20,105 nt of DNA from a virus: IMG/VR virus record IMGVR_UViG_3300025695_000130, positions 1 to 20,105 of that record; one strand, given 5' to 3'. Made by a program: the position numbers and the translations under genes. The notes below the pieces were generated by a model that searched no databases, was not told the DNA's origin, and saw only the letters and a list, made by a program, of their open reading frames with translations. Shown here one piece after another: positions 6,031-14,747 of the stretch (positions are counted from its first letter, which is position 1; each line of letters opens with the position of its first letter).

Positions 6031-9000
6031 CTGTTACTTCCTTCAAGAAACTGCGATAGTTCTTGCTTAGGTCTAGGTAGAAATCTCTCATGTTCGCTTT
6101 GTAGACCTCCTTGTTTTCTTCGTCGCTCTTATCTACGGCTTCAAGAGACTCCTCAAAGGACATACCACCGTATCCATACTTATCAGATACAACGCTCCAT
6201 GCCATCTCAGCACGTTCCTTGTCCTGTCTACCCATAGCTGCAACCTCACCACGCATAAACGCTTGATAGTCACCTACACCTTCAGGTGAGTCAGCTAGAC
6301 GTAGCAGTGTGTCCTTAGCGTCTTTACGTGCTAGTGTTACCTGCGCTTTAAGGTACGTAGACAAACGCATCTTCTTATCAGCGTCATCTTTAGCAGAGGT
6401 ATACTTACGGGACTGCATAAACTGTTCCGCTCTTGCAGCTAGGTTACCCTGCATCTTCTGCTGTGTGAGTACTTCCAGTGCTACGTTCTGTTCACGGTAG
6501 GGATTGTATAGCTTGAAAGGGTCTATCTGCAAGCGGGTCATCTCACGTTGCAGGGCGTTCTTAGGGGGTCTACCCACAAACCCTGTGATCTGTTTGACTA
6601 GAGGATCTTGCATCTTGATAGGGCCATCACCAAAGATGTCAAACCTGATAGCGTCCTGACGCATGTTATTACCATCAGCATCCTTAGTGTACTGCGTCTG
6701 GTAGTACGTGCGTGTAGATGAGTTAGCGAACTCCAAGAACTTAGAAAGCTTATCAGCAGATATCTTAATACCTGTAGCTTCTTCTAGCTGTTTAGAAATC
6801 TTAGCACTATCAAAGTCTGGCAAGTGACGTGTCACACGCTGGTACGATGACATAGGTACATCAAAGGGAAGTACCGCATCAAGAATGTTATACAGACCTG
6901 CACCCTCTGGTACAGCGCCCTCTACAGTAGCACCACGTGTCTCAGGTAAGTAAGAAGCACGAGGGTCAATCTGACCGTAGAAGTCTTTTACTACTGCAAG
7001 AGGGTACGTGAATGAACCGAAGTAGTCACCTACTTGGTTAAGCAATGGTTCTGTGTCTCCTGCTTCCAAGGCTCTGACTAGGTTGTCTGTAATGCCAGTG
7101 CCAGGGCGGAACTCTGTAGCACCCATGATCTTGTTCAACTCTTTGAGAGCCTCAGCATTGGACTTAACAGGTGCGCCTTGCATTAGACGAGCAATGTAGT
7201 TAGCAGAGTATACGTGTGCAGACATAGGGCCAAACGCAGCCTGTCCGTCATACACTTTACCATCTTCACCCTCTACTTCAAACCACTCCATACCATTAGC
7301 GATGTTCTCTTTCTGTGTTGTGTACAGACCACCAAACATCAATGCACCCGTCATAGCCTTAGCAGACTCTTCTGTAGTAGCACCTGTAATGCCACGGCGC
7401 ATGATAGTGAGGCCCGTGTAGTCAGAGATAAACTTAGCTTGTGAGGCTAGGTAGCGAGGGAAGGGAATGATTGTAGTGAGACCGTAATTGTGGATGTACT
7501 TGATAGTATCAGCAGCGAACTGGTTCATACCACTAGCATCCTTACCACCAAACCTACGTTGAAAGGTAAACGCTAGTGATTCATCAAGGGCGTTCTCTAG
7601 CATCTCATCAGGTAGCTGACTGGTTGTACCCTTCTTAAGCATATCCATAACGCTACTGCCCAGCGCTTCATTGCCTGCTTCTTTAAGTTGACGGTCAATG
7701 CTACCTGCAATAATAGCACGTTTGACCATGAAGTCTGACATAGTGTTGAGCGTGTTAGATGCAGCACCTAGCTTAGACAGCTTACTGTCCTTCACTACGT
7801 TAGCCTCTACAAGAGCAGCATCAAAGAACACCTTCTTAAACTTATCGGGTGACTCAGACTGCAGTATGCTAACCAAGCCATCTGCTACGTAGTTATCCCG
7901 TGTAAGATACTTAAGGTTGTCTAAGCTACCCCTAAGTGTAGCTCCACCCTGCTTACGGCCTTTAGTTACGGTATCAAGTACAGACTGGTTAAGCTTATCA
8001 ACAAAGTCGATACCAGTCATAGCTACAGAGAAGATGTTGTTACGCATTGTAGTAGCAGGCTGCGATGTCATAAACATACGCCGTGCATTCTCTACGTCTT
8101 TGAAGTTACGCCAGATAACACCCTGTGTATCACGTGTAGCTCTTGTAATAGCTTCTAGGTCTTCCGCTTTAGCAGGAGCCATACCAGCTTCAAATAGTTC
8201 ATCTACCTTCTTGGATAGCTTATCAAGGCTCTTGCGCTTAGCCTTCTTAGAGATAGCACTCTGACCCGCCAGAATCTTAGCAGCCGTTGATACTTCCGCA
8301 GCATAAGCAGAAGATAGCTGACGAGGGCTAAGCCCAAACTCTTTTGCCACATCCATAAATGCTTCTCTGTTCTTGCCAATGTTATCAGCAAGTACTTCCG
8401 TAATACGAATGTTAGGGTCAGAGATGTCCGCACCAATACGTTCAGCTAACTCATAAGACGCAGCAGACAAACGTCTGATAGTCTCTTGGCTAAGCCCACC
8501 CAATACACCTTCAGGTAGATCATTGCTAAGTAGGTAGCGCTTAACGTTGTCACCTTTTTTAACTAAGGCAGGATCAATAGCTTGCAGAACCTTTTGGGTT
8601 GCAGCTTCCATCTTAGCTTTCTTCTTAGGGTCTTTGGCTGCGTCTTTAGCTTTTTTTGAAGCGATAGCATCCGCCGCTTTAACACGTTCAGCATTAGCTA
8701 CACGTCCCTCATCAATAGTATCAGCAAGCTTTTTAGCACCTCTGTGTTGCAAGGCGGCACCAGCACCGTATGTACCTGCACCTACAGCAAAGCCCAGCGC
8801 ACCACTAAGTGCCACAGCGCCCTTGTCTACCTCATAGTCTAGGTCTAAGTCTTCAGCCGCTGACTCACGGATCTTCTGGTTACCATACTCAAAGGAGGCA
8901 CCGACTGCACCATCAGCCATACCAGCAATAAGGCTACGCTTGATAGCCTTCTTACCTGCTGTACGTAGGGCTGCAAGAGATGCAAGCTTAGTAGCTTGGA

Positions 9001-9439
9001 TAGCAGCCGCACCTGTACCTGCAGTACCGATACCTGCAACAGCAGAAGCATACGTAGATGGAGCAGAAGCTGTACCCATAAAGTAGTCACCGATCTTCTC
9101 ACCACCACGGTCAAACAAGCCCTCACCCTTAGCGTTATCAAAGGCAAACATAAGTCTACCAAAGGCTTCACGCTGTGCAGGGTTTACTGACTTGTCGTTC
9201 ATAAAGTAGATGTCTTTAGCTACAGTCATTTCGTTTGTAGTCTGGTAGCGGAAGTGTTCTAGCACCTCAGACACAACATCATCAGCTGTCATGTCTTTGA
9301 AGTCTTCTTCTGTATAACCTTTACGTCCGCTACGGAGGAAGGTAACAGCGTCAGTCAAGAAAGACTCATCAGACTTAAGGTCTGACATCTTCTTGTTTTG
9401 CATATTCTCAGGGGTGTAGTACGAGTATTTATCGGACAT
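6026..9439 (-). CDS. Giant internal virion / DNA-ejection protein, T7 gp16-like by position
   Basis: The 1137-residue product is the last and longest gene of the - strand block. In T7-like phages this place and size belong to gp16, an internal core protein ejected into the cell to form part of the DNA channel across the envelope. I see no lysozyme-type transglycosylase motif at the N-terminus, where T7 gp16 carries one; a separate hydrolase gene upstream may take that job. Ala/Gly-rich hydrophobic segments at about residues 129-160 and 205-230 could insert in a membrane. They are followed by a very Lys/Ala-rich charged stretch at about 233-285. The rest is mixed helical. ATG 9437-9439 has AAGG about seven bases upstream and begins eight bases after the previous stop. 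The function is inferred mainly from context. Confidence 0.72.
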   Translation of the reverse strand: MSDKYSYYTPENMQNKKMSDLKSDESFLTDAVTFLRSGRKGYTEEDFKDMTADDVVSEVLEHFRYQTTNEMTVAKDIYFMNDKSVNPAQREAFGRLMFAFDNAKGEGLFDRGGEKIGDYFMGTASAPSTYASAVAGIGTAGTGAAAIQATKLASLAALRTAGKKAIKRSLIAGMADGAVGASFEYGNQKIRESAAEDLDLDYEVDKGAVALSGALGFAVGAGTYGAGAALQHRGAKKLADTIDEGRVANAERVKAADAIASKKAKDAAKDPKKKAKMEAATQKVLQAIDPALVKKGDNVKRYLLSNDLPEGVLGGLSQETIRRLSAASYELAERIGADISDPNIRITEVLADNIGKNREAFMDVAKEFGLSPRQLSSAYAAEVSTAAKILAGQSAISKKAKRKSLDKLSKKVDELFEAGMAPAKAEDLEAITRATRDTQGVIWRNFKDVENARRMFMTSQPATTMRNNIFSVAMTGIDFVDKLNQSVLDTVTKGRKQGGATLRGSLDNLKYLTRDNYVADGLVSILQSESPDKFKKVFFDAALVEANVVKDSKLSKLGAASNTLNTMSDFMVKRAIIAGSIDRQLKEAGNEALGSSVMDMLKKGTTSQLPDEMLENALDESLAFTFQRRFGGKDASGMNQFAADTIKYIHNYGLTTIIPFPRYLASQAKFISDYTGLTIMRRGITGATTEESAKAMTGALMFGGLYTTQKENIANGMEWFEVEGEDGKVYDGQAAFGPMSAHVYSANYIARLMQGAPVKSNAEALKELNKIMGATEFRPGTGITDNLVRALEAGDTEPLLNQVGDYFGSFTYPLAVVKDFYGQIDPRASYLPETRGATVEGAVPEGAGLYNILDAVLPFDVPMSSYQRVTRHLPDFDSAKISKQLEEATGIKISADKLSKFLEFANSSTRTYYQTQYTKDADGNNMRQDAIRFDIFGDGPIKMQDPLVKQITGFVGRPPKNALQREMTRLQIDPFKLYNPYREQNVALEVLTQQKMQGNLAARAEQFMQSRKYTSAKDDADKKMRLSTYLKAQVTLARKDAKDTLLRLADSPEGVGDYQAFMRGEVAAMGRQDKERAEMAWSVVSDKYGYGGMSFEESLEAVDKSDEENKEVYKANMRDFYLDLSKNYRSFLKEVTE

Positions 9440-9447
9440 TGTATGCC

Positions 9448-10941
9448 TTACTTTTCTTCTAAGCCATCAAGAGTTAGCTTAACTACATCTACGATTCTTT
9501 CCAGATCCATTGTAGTTGCGTTAACAACATAGCGACCTATAGCGTTGTCTTGGTTCTCACGATAAAAGTCTGTGAGAGCTTGCTTAACTTCTTCTCTACT
9601 AGACTCTTCTGTGATACCCTTCTCTTCTAGGGCAGCTAAGATAGTCTGATCGTTTTCCATAAAGAAGTCAACGGTAGGCGTAGACGCTGCAAGGTCTTCT
9701 TTCTTTTTTTCTGCTTCTTCTACTGTTTTACGCTTAAGATCTTCTACAATGCGCGGGACATCGTTTGTTTTTGCAGGCGTGGTAGGTTCATCACCGCCAA
9801 AGGGGCGAGGCTGGGAAGAAGATAGTGGATCAGAAGAATTATCAGGAGGAGTATCAGCAGGAGTATCAGCAGGAGTAGTGATTTTATCTTCCACAGTACC
9901 CCCCATAATGATAGCATCAATGTCTTTATCAGTAAGCTGACCACCCTTACGCTGAATGATTTCAATAGCTGTACCGCTAGCAATACTCTGTTGCAAAGAC
10001 TCTAGCTCTTCAGCAGAATCTACTCTCTCGTAGATGGCATCCAACACACCCTTACGGAAAGCGTTCAGAGACAAGTCCTGACCAGGGTTAGCCAGTACCA
10101 TGTCTTTCTCTAGTCTAGCTAGAGCTTGACCTGCACCAATTACGGAGGCTTTAAGTTGTAGTTTGTCTTTGTCTTTGTTTCTACCTGATGTGGGGTTGTA
10201 GTTAGAAAAATCATAAGGGTTTGTAAGGTCAGTATTAAACACCTTAGTAGACAGCATTCTAGAGTATTCATCACGTGTATTCTTAGCTGTAGTAGCTGTG
10301 TAGTCATAGGCAAAGCCACCTGCACGGGTGACATCCCCATATGGCTGCACTGGTGCAAAGCCTGCTTCCTGCATCTCAAGTAGCTGTGAATAAGACAAAC
10401 CACCAGGGCCTTTGATTTTGTCCATCTGTTCAGCGGCCTGTAGCTGCGGGTCAAACGCAAACGCTGCACGAATAAAGCTACGGGTATTAGCACCCTCGCT
10501 CTTGGGGTTATCTTCCTTAGCCATCTCTTGAGCATGTAAGCCCATGAGTTTATCTACACCCTGCTGCAGTGTCATACCTTCAGGTAGGGTAAGGTTATCT
10601 GCAGCGTTCACGTAGGACATAACCATATCAGGGCTAATATCAGCGGATGACGTACTTTTTAGATCAGCGGCTCGCTTGTCTAGTGTAAGCTGTAGATTAG
10701 GTAAGTCTGTACCATACCCCTCCACCAAAGCCAGTGTCTGTGCATCGCTTAGCCCATACTTACCACGGATAGCCTGTGCGGACTTCAGTACTATGTCTGC
10801 TGTACCCTTACGCTTAGCGTAGTTAGACTTAGCGATACGTGCGTTGTCTAGGTTCTCCTGAATCAAACGATCAAGCGTTTGCTTACGCCGATTAATGTCC
10901 GTGCTCAGCTGTTCACCAAACCCTGCCCAAAACCCTGCCAT
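9448..10941 (-). CDS. Internal virion-type protein, 497 residues
   Basis: I do not recognise a defined family. The N-terminal half is helical and charged (MAGFWAGFGEQLSTDINRRK start, then long Lys/Glu/Ala helices). The middle carries aromatic and Gly/Asn-rich stretches (for example NPYDFSNYNPTSGRN). A proline/threonine-rich linker with TPADTPADTPPDN (about residues 353-365) separates a charged C-terminal domain starting near VPRIVEDLKRK. The position just before the 1137-residue protein corresponds to that of T7 gp15, the middle internal core protein, which suggests an ejected virion component; this is inference from order only. ATG 10939-10941 has GAGG nine bases upstream, reaching into the end of the previous gene. 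The linker is encoded by a short tandem DNA repeat near 9845-9876. Confidence 0.65.
   Translation of the reverse strand: MAGFWAGFGEQLSTDINRRKQTLDRLIQENLDNARIAKSNYAKRKGTADIVLKSAQAIRGKYGLSDAQTLALVEGYGTDLPNLQLTLDKRAADLKSTSSADISPDMVMSYVNAADNLTLPEGMTLQQGVDKLMGLHAQEMAKEDNPKSEGANTRSFIRAAFAFDPQLQAAEQMDKIKGPGGLSYSQLLEMQEAGFAPVQPYGDVTRAGGFAYDYTATTAKNTRDEYSRMLSTKVFNTDLTNPYDFSNYNPTSGRNKDKDKLQLKASVIGAGQALARLEKDMVLANPGQDLSLNAFRKGVLDAIYERVDSAEELESLQQSIASGTAIEIIQRKGGQLTDKDIDAIIMGGTVEDKITTPADTPADTPPDNSSDPLSSSQPRPFGGDEPTTPAKTNDVPRIVEDLKRKTVEEAEKKKEDLAASTPTVDFFMENDQTILAALEEKGITEESSREEVKQALTDFYRENQDNAIGRYVVNATTMDLERIVDVVKLTLDGLEEK
9845..9876 (-). repeat. Short tandem repeat encoding TPAD units
   Basis: Units of GGAGTATCAGCA recur in tandem on the + strand and encode the TPADTPADTPPD linker of the 497-residue protein on the - strand. 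The 12-base period keeps the frame, so copy-number change would only lengthen the linker by four residues. Confidence 0.6.
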
Positions 10942-10945
10942 CTAC

Positions 10946-11533
10946 TTAACCTCTTGCCATCAGGCCACGCTGTTGCGGCTCTTCTTGTTCCATCATTGAG
11001 GCATCCATCTCTGGCTGCTCTTCTTGCTCTGCTTCTTGTGCAGTATCGTACTCAGACTCAGGCTTATCCAAGATGCCTAGTGATTCCATGGCTAGCTCAT
11101 AGCCTGCATCACGCTCTCCTTCGGGCGTGTCCTTGAGCATCTTAGAAGCTTTAGCTAAGATAAACTTACGCTCTTTCTCTTGCTTAGCTTCTTGGTCTTC
11201 CTCAAAACCCTCCACATAGTTTACACCAGCCTCGTTAGCAATAGAGATAATGTGTTCGTGTATGAAGGGGGCAATGATAAGGCTCACATCAATGCTGTGC
11301 CAACCTGCAGCTACACTGGTAGTAAGGATACTCTCAGCCATAGCACGTACAGGGAAGCCAATCTCTAGCAAATCTAGCATGTTATCAAGAACTTCAGGGT
11401 CATTGAACTTACTCATATGCATAGCAATAGCTTCTTCAGGATCGTTGATCTCTGGGGGATTCTCCCACGGGTAGTTCTTAGGTTCATCTGTTAAAGACTG
11501 GCCTGGGATGGGTGCTTGTAGGAGTTCTGACAT
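10946..11533 (-). CDS. Phage structural-type protein, 195 residues, unknown
   Basis: The N-terminus GQSLTDEPKNYPWENPPEIN (11-30) and the segment GFPVRAMAESILTTSVAAGWHSIDVSLIIAPFIHEHI look like a protein that recurs beside internal virion genes in marine podoviruses and cyanophages; I know no assigned function for it. The C-terminal third is highly acidic (EAEQEEQPEMDASMMEQEEPQ) and ends in a basic-hydrophobic tag RGLMARG (189-195). ATG 11531-11533 has AAGG nine bases upstream. It lies between the cell-wall hydrolase and the 497-residue internal-type protein, seven bases or less from the latter, so a virion or assembly role is likely. A scaffold or small core protein (T7 gp14-like place) is one option. 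Confidence 0.65.
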   Translation of the reverse strand: MSELLQAPIPGQSLTDEPKNYPWENPPEINDPEEAIAMHMSKFNDPEVLDNMLDLLEIGFPVRAMAESILTTSVAAGWHSIDVSLIIAPFIHEHIISIANEAGVNYVEGFEEDQEAKQEKERKFILAKASKMLKDTPEGERDAGYELAMESLGILDKPESEYDTAQEAEQEEQPEMDASMMEQEEPQQRGLMARG

Positions 11534-11570
11534 TATATTGTACCTTACTTAGGTGAGCCTAGTATTGTTA

Positions 11571-12401
11571 TTAGTTTGATCTACGGGACAACCAGCTTTT
11601 ACCATCGTAGGTCTTTTCGCTGTCAGCATTACCAAATAGGTGGTTACCCAATCTAAGAGTGCCTCTCTTTCGGTTCTTCATTTCTTTCAACCAATCAGGC
11701 CTACTTACAGCATCGTTAAGATAGTGTGTAGCACCCTTAGTGGGGTCGCTGTATTCAGCCTTAAGGATAGCAGAAGCAGCTGCATAAGAATCCTGACTAG
11801 GTATAAGCGCAAACATGTCCTGACCTTGTTCGCCCTTAGCGTAGCCTGTGTAGCTATTCCATGGAGAGAACGCGCCCTTCTTAAGAATAACCCCTTTTAT
11901 TCCGTTGCCGTACTTACCTGATGCTGCTCTATTAGCAATAACTGCCCCTACAGCAATCTTACCTTCATAGCTCTCACCTCTAGCCTCCGCCTCAATAGTC
12001 TTAGCTAGTATCTCAAGCTCAGACAGATCCTCAACGCTAGCCGCAGGTTTACCTACAGGACGAATAAGTCCCTCCGTGTAGGTAGGTGGGGTATTAAGAA
12101 ACTCCCCAGACATGCTGACATCCTCCATGCTAAAACTTTCCGTGCTATCTTTGGGAGTACGAGCTGCTCTAGTCTTAGCTGAAAGCTCTGCTACAGACTC
12201 TAGAGCTTTTTCTGGTGTAGACTCTACAGACTCTAAAGTCTCTAGAGATTGTTCTGCTGTAGATTCTAGGGCTTCCACCATACGCTCACTTGTGCGAGAC
12301 ATAACACCCTGACGTCGGGATCTATCTGCGGAAACACTGTCAGTGGTAGGAGGTGCAAACCGATTACGGATAGTGTCGATTATATTTTTACTTAACATCA
12401 T
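11571..12401 (-). CDS. SleB-type cell-wall hydrolase, probably virion-associated
   Basis: The C-terminal domain of this 276-residue protein matches the SleB/CwlJ hydrolase family (Hydrolase_2). ILAKTIEAEARGESYEGKIA (131-150) holds the likely catalytic glutamate E139 in EARGE, followed by VGAVIANRA, FSPWN (178-182), and a late segment ATHYLND (224-230) with GNHLFGN (252-258). Such enzymes cleave the peptidoglycan glycan chain as lytic transglycosylases. The N-terminal ~110 residues are a low-complexity Ser/Glu/Thr region with repeated ALES/LETLES units and no signal peptide. Placed inside the internal-virion block, it probably opens the wall locally during DNA entry; use as a lysis enzyme is the alternative. 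Two adjacent ATGs (12399 and 12396) could start it. Confidence 0.85.
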   Translation of the reverse strand: MMLSKNIIDTIRNRFAPPTTDSVSADRSRRQGVMSRTSERMVEALESTAEQSLETLESVESTPEKALESVAELSAKTRAARTPKDSTESFSMEDVSMSGEFLNTPPTYTEGLIRPVGKPAASVEDLSELEILAKTIEAEARGESYEGKIAVGAVIANRAASGKYGNGIKGVILKKGAFSPWNSYTGYAKGEQGQDMFALIPSQDSYAAASAILKAEYSDPTKGATHYLNDAVSRPDWLKEMKNRKRGTLRLGNHLFGNADSEKTYDGKSWLSRRSN

Positions 12402-12404
12402 AAT

Positions 12405-14369
12405 TTATCCAAACCACTTACCTAATACTGCCTGAAAAGCCATAGCAGCAAGCTTACCCTTACCGATATTGTCCTGTAGCTTTGCTTGCTCATCCGCTGT
12501 AAGCTTAGCAATAGCAATCTGAGTAGACCTATCAGCATTACCCTCAGCAGAAGCAAAGGCATAACTCATAAGGTCTCGCTCTCTCTGCCATATCTGATCC
12601 ATGTTGGCTGCAGTCAAAGCATTTATTGTTTTAGCATAGTCCATGTTGCTCTGGTTCTGCACAGCGGTATTTATAGTAGAAATGTTCTGACGCCACTGCG
12701 CATTAGCCTGTGCAATTATAAGGCCATTCTCTGCATTGAACCGATCTCGCTGTTGTTGCAACTCTGCGTTAAACTGATTCAATGTATTAATTGAGTCTGC
12801 ATCAAACTGACCCATAGCGTTGGTCTGAGCAGCGTTAAACTGACTGGTCAGCATACTCAGGTTAGCGAAGAACTGTTCCGTCTGGTTCTCACTTGTCGCG
12901 TTAAACTGTGATGCAGCATTGGTAGCAGCTTGGTCAGAGAACAAAGCCTGTACCTGCTGTTGAGCTTTAAAGATAGTAGTTTGTTGCTCATTACTCAGGT
13001 TAGACATGTCCATCTGCAGGAAGCTCTGCGCATTCTGTACAGCTGCCTGTTGGCGGTTACTTAGGTTGGACAAGTCCATGTTAGCAAGAGCAGAAGCCTC
13101 CGCAATAACAATAGCCTGACGGTTAGACAGATTGTTCAACTCCATTGTGTTAGCGGCACGGCTGTTCTCCAGAGCAATGTTCTGCTCCGCAGTGAAGTTC
13201 ATATTAGCAATGTCGCCAATACGTGCAGAGTTAGCTACGCGGGCTTGAAAAGCTTGGTCAAACTCCATACCTAGAAATTCTGCACGTTGTTGCGCACCCA
13301 GCATAGCACGTTGCTGTCGGTTAGACAGGTTCTGTGATTCAAACTGTGCCTGTGTCTGTGCATCCATCTGAGCGATAGGCAACGCAGCTTCCATCGTTGC
13401 TTGAATGACAGCTTGGCCTGCCATGCTCGACGCACCTAAGCCTCGTGCCGCTAGCGCAGATGTAGCAGCCCTCATAGCGCCCGCAGCCCATGGAGGGGTA
13501 GCGCCACCCTCGAAGTCTTCCATGAGACTCTCTAGCTGACCTGCTACAGTGGCCTTCTCAGTAGGAGTGGCCTGTGCAGCCTGGACTTGCTCAGTAAAGG
13601 CAGCAGCCTTCTCAGCATTGGCAACGCCAGAGATAAGCTCCCCTTCTTGAATTTCACGCTGGACGGGGTTGTCCATCATGATAGCTTGACCCTGTGCTGC
13701 CTGCAGTTTAGACACAGAAGATGCTGCCATCTGCGCGGCTTCTACCTGTGCCTCTGCAGAAACTTCGCCCTCAGCAGCCTGTGTTGCATCAAGAGTAGCC
13801 GCCACTTCAGGTTGCACCATTGTAGCAGACATCTGCGCTGCTTCTTTAGCAGGTTGTTGTTCGGCTGTAGCGGCACTACCGACCTGAACAGCCTCTGCTA
13901 GAGGTGCATCTGTAGAGATTTGCCCTACAGTAGAATCGACGATCTGATCATCCGTTTCTTTTAGCTCTTTTACTTCACTTTCAACAGGGGACATTGTTTT
14001 CATAACAAGGTCTTGCTGTGCCTGCGCTAGATCAGTTGGACTAAAGTTTGATGTGTTAAGCTCAGCTTGCGTTGAATCAGCTTCCGTTGAATCAGCAACA
14101 TCTTCGTCAGTCTCTTCTTCAGGACCAACGTAGCCTTCTGCTCCAGGACCGACAACGGGTTTAAACTCTGATGCATCTCCTCCTTCGTTGTAACCGCTAC
14201 GCATCAAGCCACCACGAGCCATAAGAGCGCTATTGTATCCCTGCATCTTAGCAGCTACAGCAGGACTAGACTGCCTAAACTGGTCGATAGCTTCTTTATT
14301 CTTAGGGCCTGTATAGCCCAAGAACTTGGAAGCCATACGATACATCCCATCTAGCTGTGCGTCTTGCAT
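12405..14369 (-). CDS. Large virion protein with long 11-residue-repeat helical domain
   Basis: This 654-residue protein is not assigned to a named family by me. It has three parts. Residues 1-60 form a folded N-terminus with the tag ALMARGGLMRSG (48-59). Residues about 61-300 are Ala/Glu/Gln/Thr-rich and low in complexity. Residues 347 to about 630 contain no proline or cysteine and show an exact 11-residue period. NLSN occurs at 347, 413, 435 and 457, all separated by multiples of 11. Phe recurs at 489, 500, 511, 522, 533 and 544. This predicts a very long right-handed helical coil or bundle. The place between fibre genes and ejection proteins suggests a virion internal or channel component. 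The start ATG 14367-14369 has only a weak GGAT site upstream. Confidence 0.72.
   Translation of the reverse strand: MQDAQLDGMYRMASKFLGYTGPKNKEAIDQFRQSSPAVAAKMQGYNSALMARGGLMRSGYNEGGDASEFKPVVGPGAEGYVGPEEETDEDVADSTEADSTQAELNTSNFSPTDLAQAQQDLVMKTMSPVESEVKELKETDDQIVDSTVGQISTDAPLAEAVQVGSAATAEQQPAKEAAQMSATMVQPEVAATLDATQAAEGEVSAEAQVEAAQMAASSVSKLQAAQGQAIMMDNPVQREIQEGELISGVANAEKAAAFTEQVQAAQATPTEKATVAGQLESLMEDFEGGATPPWAAGAMRAATSALAARGLGASSMAGQAVIQATMEAALPIAQMDAQTQAQFESQNLSNRQQRAMLGAQQRAEFLGMEFDQAFQARVANSARIGDIANMNFTAEQNIALENSRAANTMELNNLSNRQAIVIAEASALANMDLSNLSNRQQAAVQNAQSFLQMDMSNLSNEQQTTIFKAQQQVQALFSDQAATNAASQFNATSENQTEQFFANLSMLTSQFNAAQTNAMGQFDADSINTLNQFNAELQQQRDRFNAENGLIIAQANAQWRQNISTINTAVQNQSNMDYAKTINALTAANMDQIWQRERDLMSYAFASAEGNADRSTQIAIAKLTADEQAKLQDNIGKGKLAAMAFQAVLGKWFG
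12474..13331 (-). repeat. Hendecad (33-base, 11-residue) coding repeat region
   Basis: The region codes about 26 degenerate 11-residue units in the 654-residue protein. Units include NLSNRQQAAVQ, NLSNEQQTTIF, NATSENQTEQF, NAAQTNAMGQF and NAELQQQRDRF. The period is kept at protein level with no insertion; DNA identity between units is low except in the NLSN and QFNA parts. Confidence 0.75.
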
Positions 14370-14396
14370 GATGTTATCCGTGTATTAGTTTTCATT

Positions 14397-14747
14397 TTAG
14401 GTGCGTATGAACCTGGCCACGTCTTCTACGGGAAGTACGTATGAGAGGCTACTTGTTATGCCTTGGTTAATGCGCTTGAGTAATCTGTGCCTGCCATCCA
14501 ACATACGGTATAGCTTACCGTGAGGGTTCTGCATTCCTAGGCATAGGATAGAAGGCTGCGCAATGTCTGCTAGTATGTATCGTCTAGATGTTAGACTAAT
14601 GTCCTCTAAGGGTTTGTGAGAAATGGTATCTACAGGAATAGTGTACGGGGTTAGTTTACGAGACTTAGCTAACTTGTACAGAGGTAAGCAGTCTATGTAG
14701 GAGGCTTCTTCTAGAACAGCCCACTCACCCGTCATTATGTGATGCAT
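14397..14747 (-). CDS. Small DGRHR protein, ParB/sulfiredoxin-like fold suspected
   Basis: The 116-residue product carries LDGRHRLLKRINQGITSSLSYVLP (residues about 83-106). This resembles the GERRYRA or GGCHRY loop of the ParB N-terminal/sulfiredoxin superfamily, which binds nucleotide or phosphate and is followed by a helix and a final strand. Upstream, SRRYILADIAQPSILCLG fits the first strands of that fold. The catalytic or ligand role is unknown; a ParB-type nuclease/CTPase function is not shown. ATG 14745-14747 overlaps the oxygenase gene by 23 bases; an alternative ATG at 14733-14735 would give 112 residues and an 11-base overlap. It is followed by a 27-base gap before the hendecad-repeat gene. 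Confidence 0.6.
   Translation of the reverse strand: MHHIMTGEWAVLEEASYIDCLPLYKLAKSRKLTPYTIPVDTISHKPLEDISLTSRRYILADIAQPSILCLGMQNPHGKLYRMLDGRHRLLKRINQGITSSLSYVLPVEDVARFIRT

Noticed and set aside
7917-8264. 115-residue open frame on the + strand
   Set aside because: It is antisense to the 1137-residue ejection protein; composition reflects the complementary codons.
8845-9171. 108-residue Leu/Val-rich frame on the - strand
   Set aside because: It is an alternate frame of the 1137-residue gene on the same strand, with low-complexity composition and no start signal.
11550-11566. Small inverted repeat TAGG-TGAG-CCTA between hydrolase and the 195-residue gene
   Set aside because: Only four base pairs and no T run on the transcribed strand; too weak to call a terminator or operator.
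13587-13901. 104-residue Cys/Leu/Arg-rich frame on the + strand
   Set aside because: It is antisense to the Ala/Gln-rich region of the 654-residue protein; the composition is that of complementary codons.
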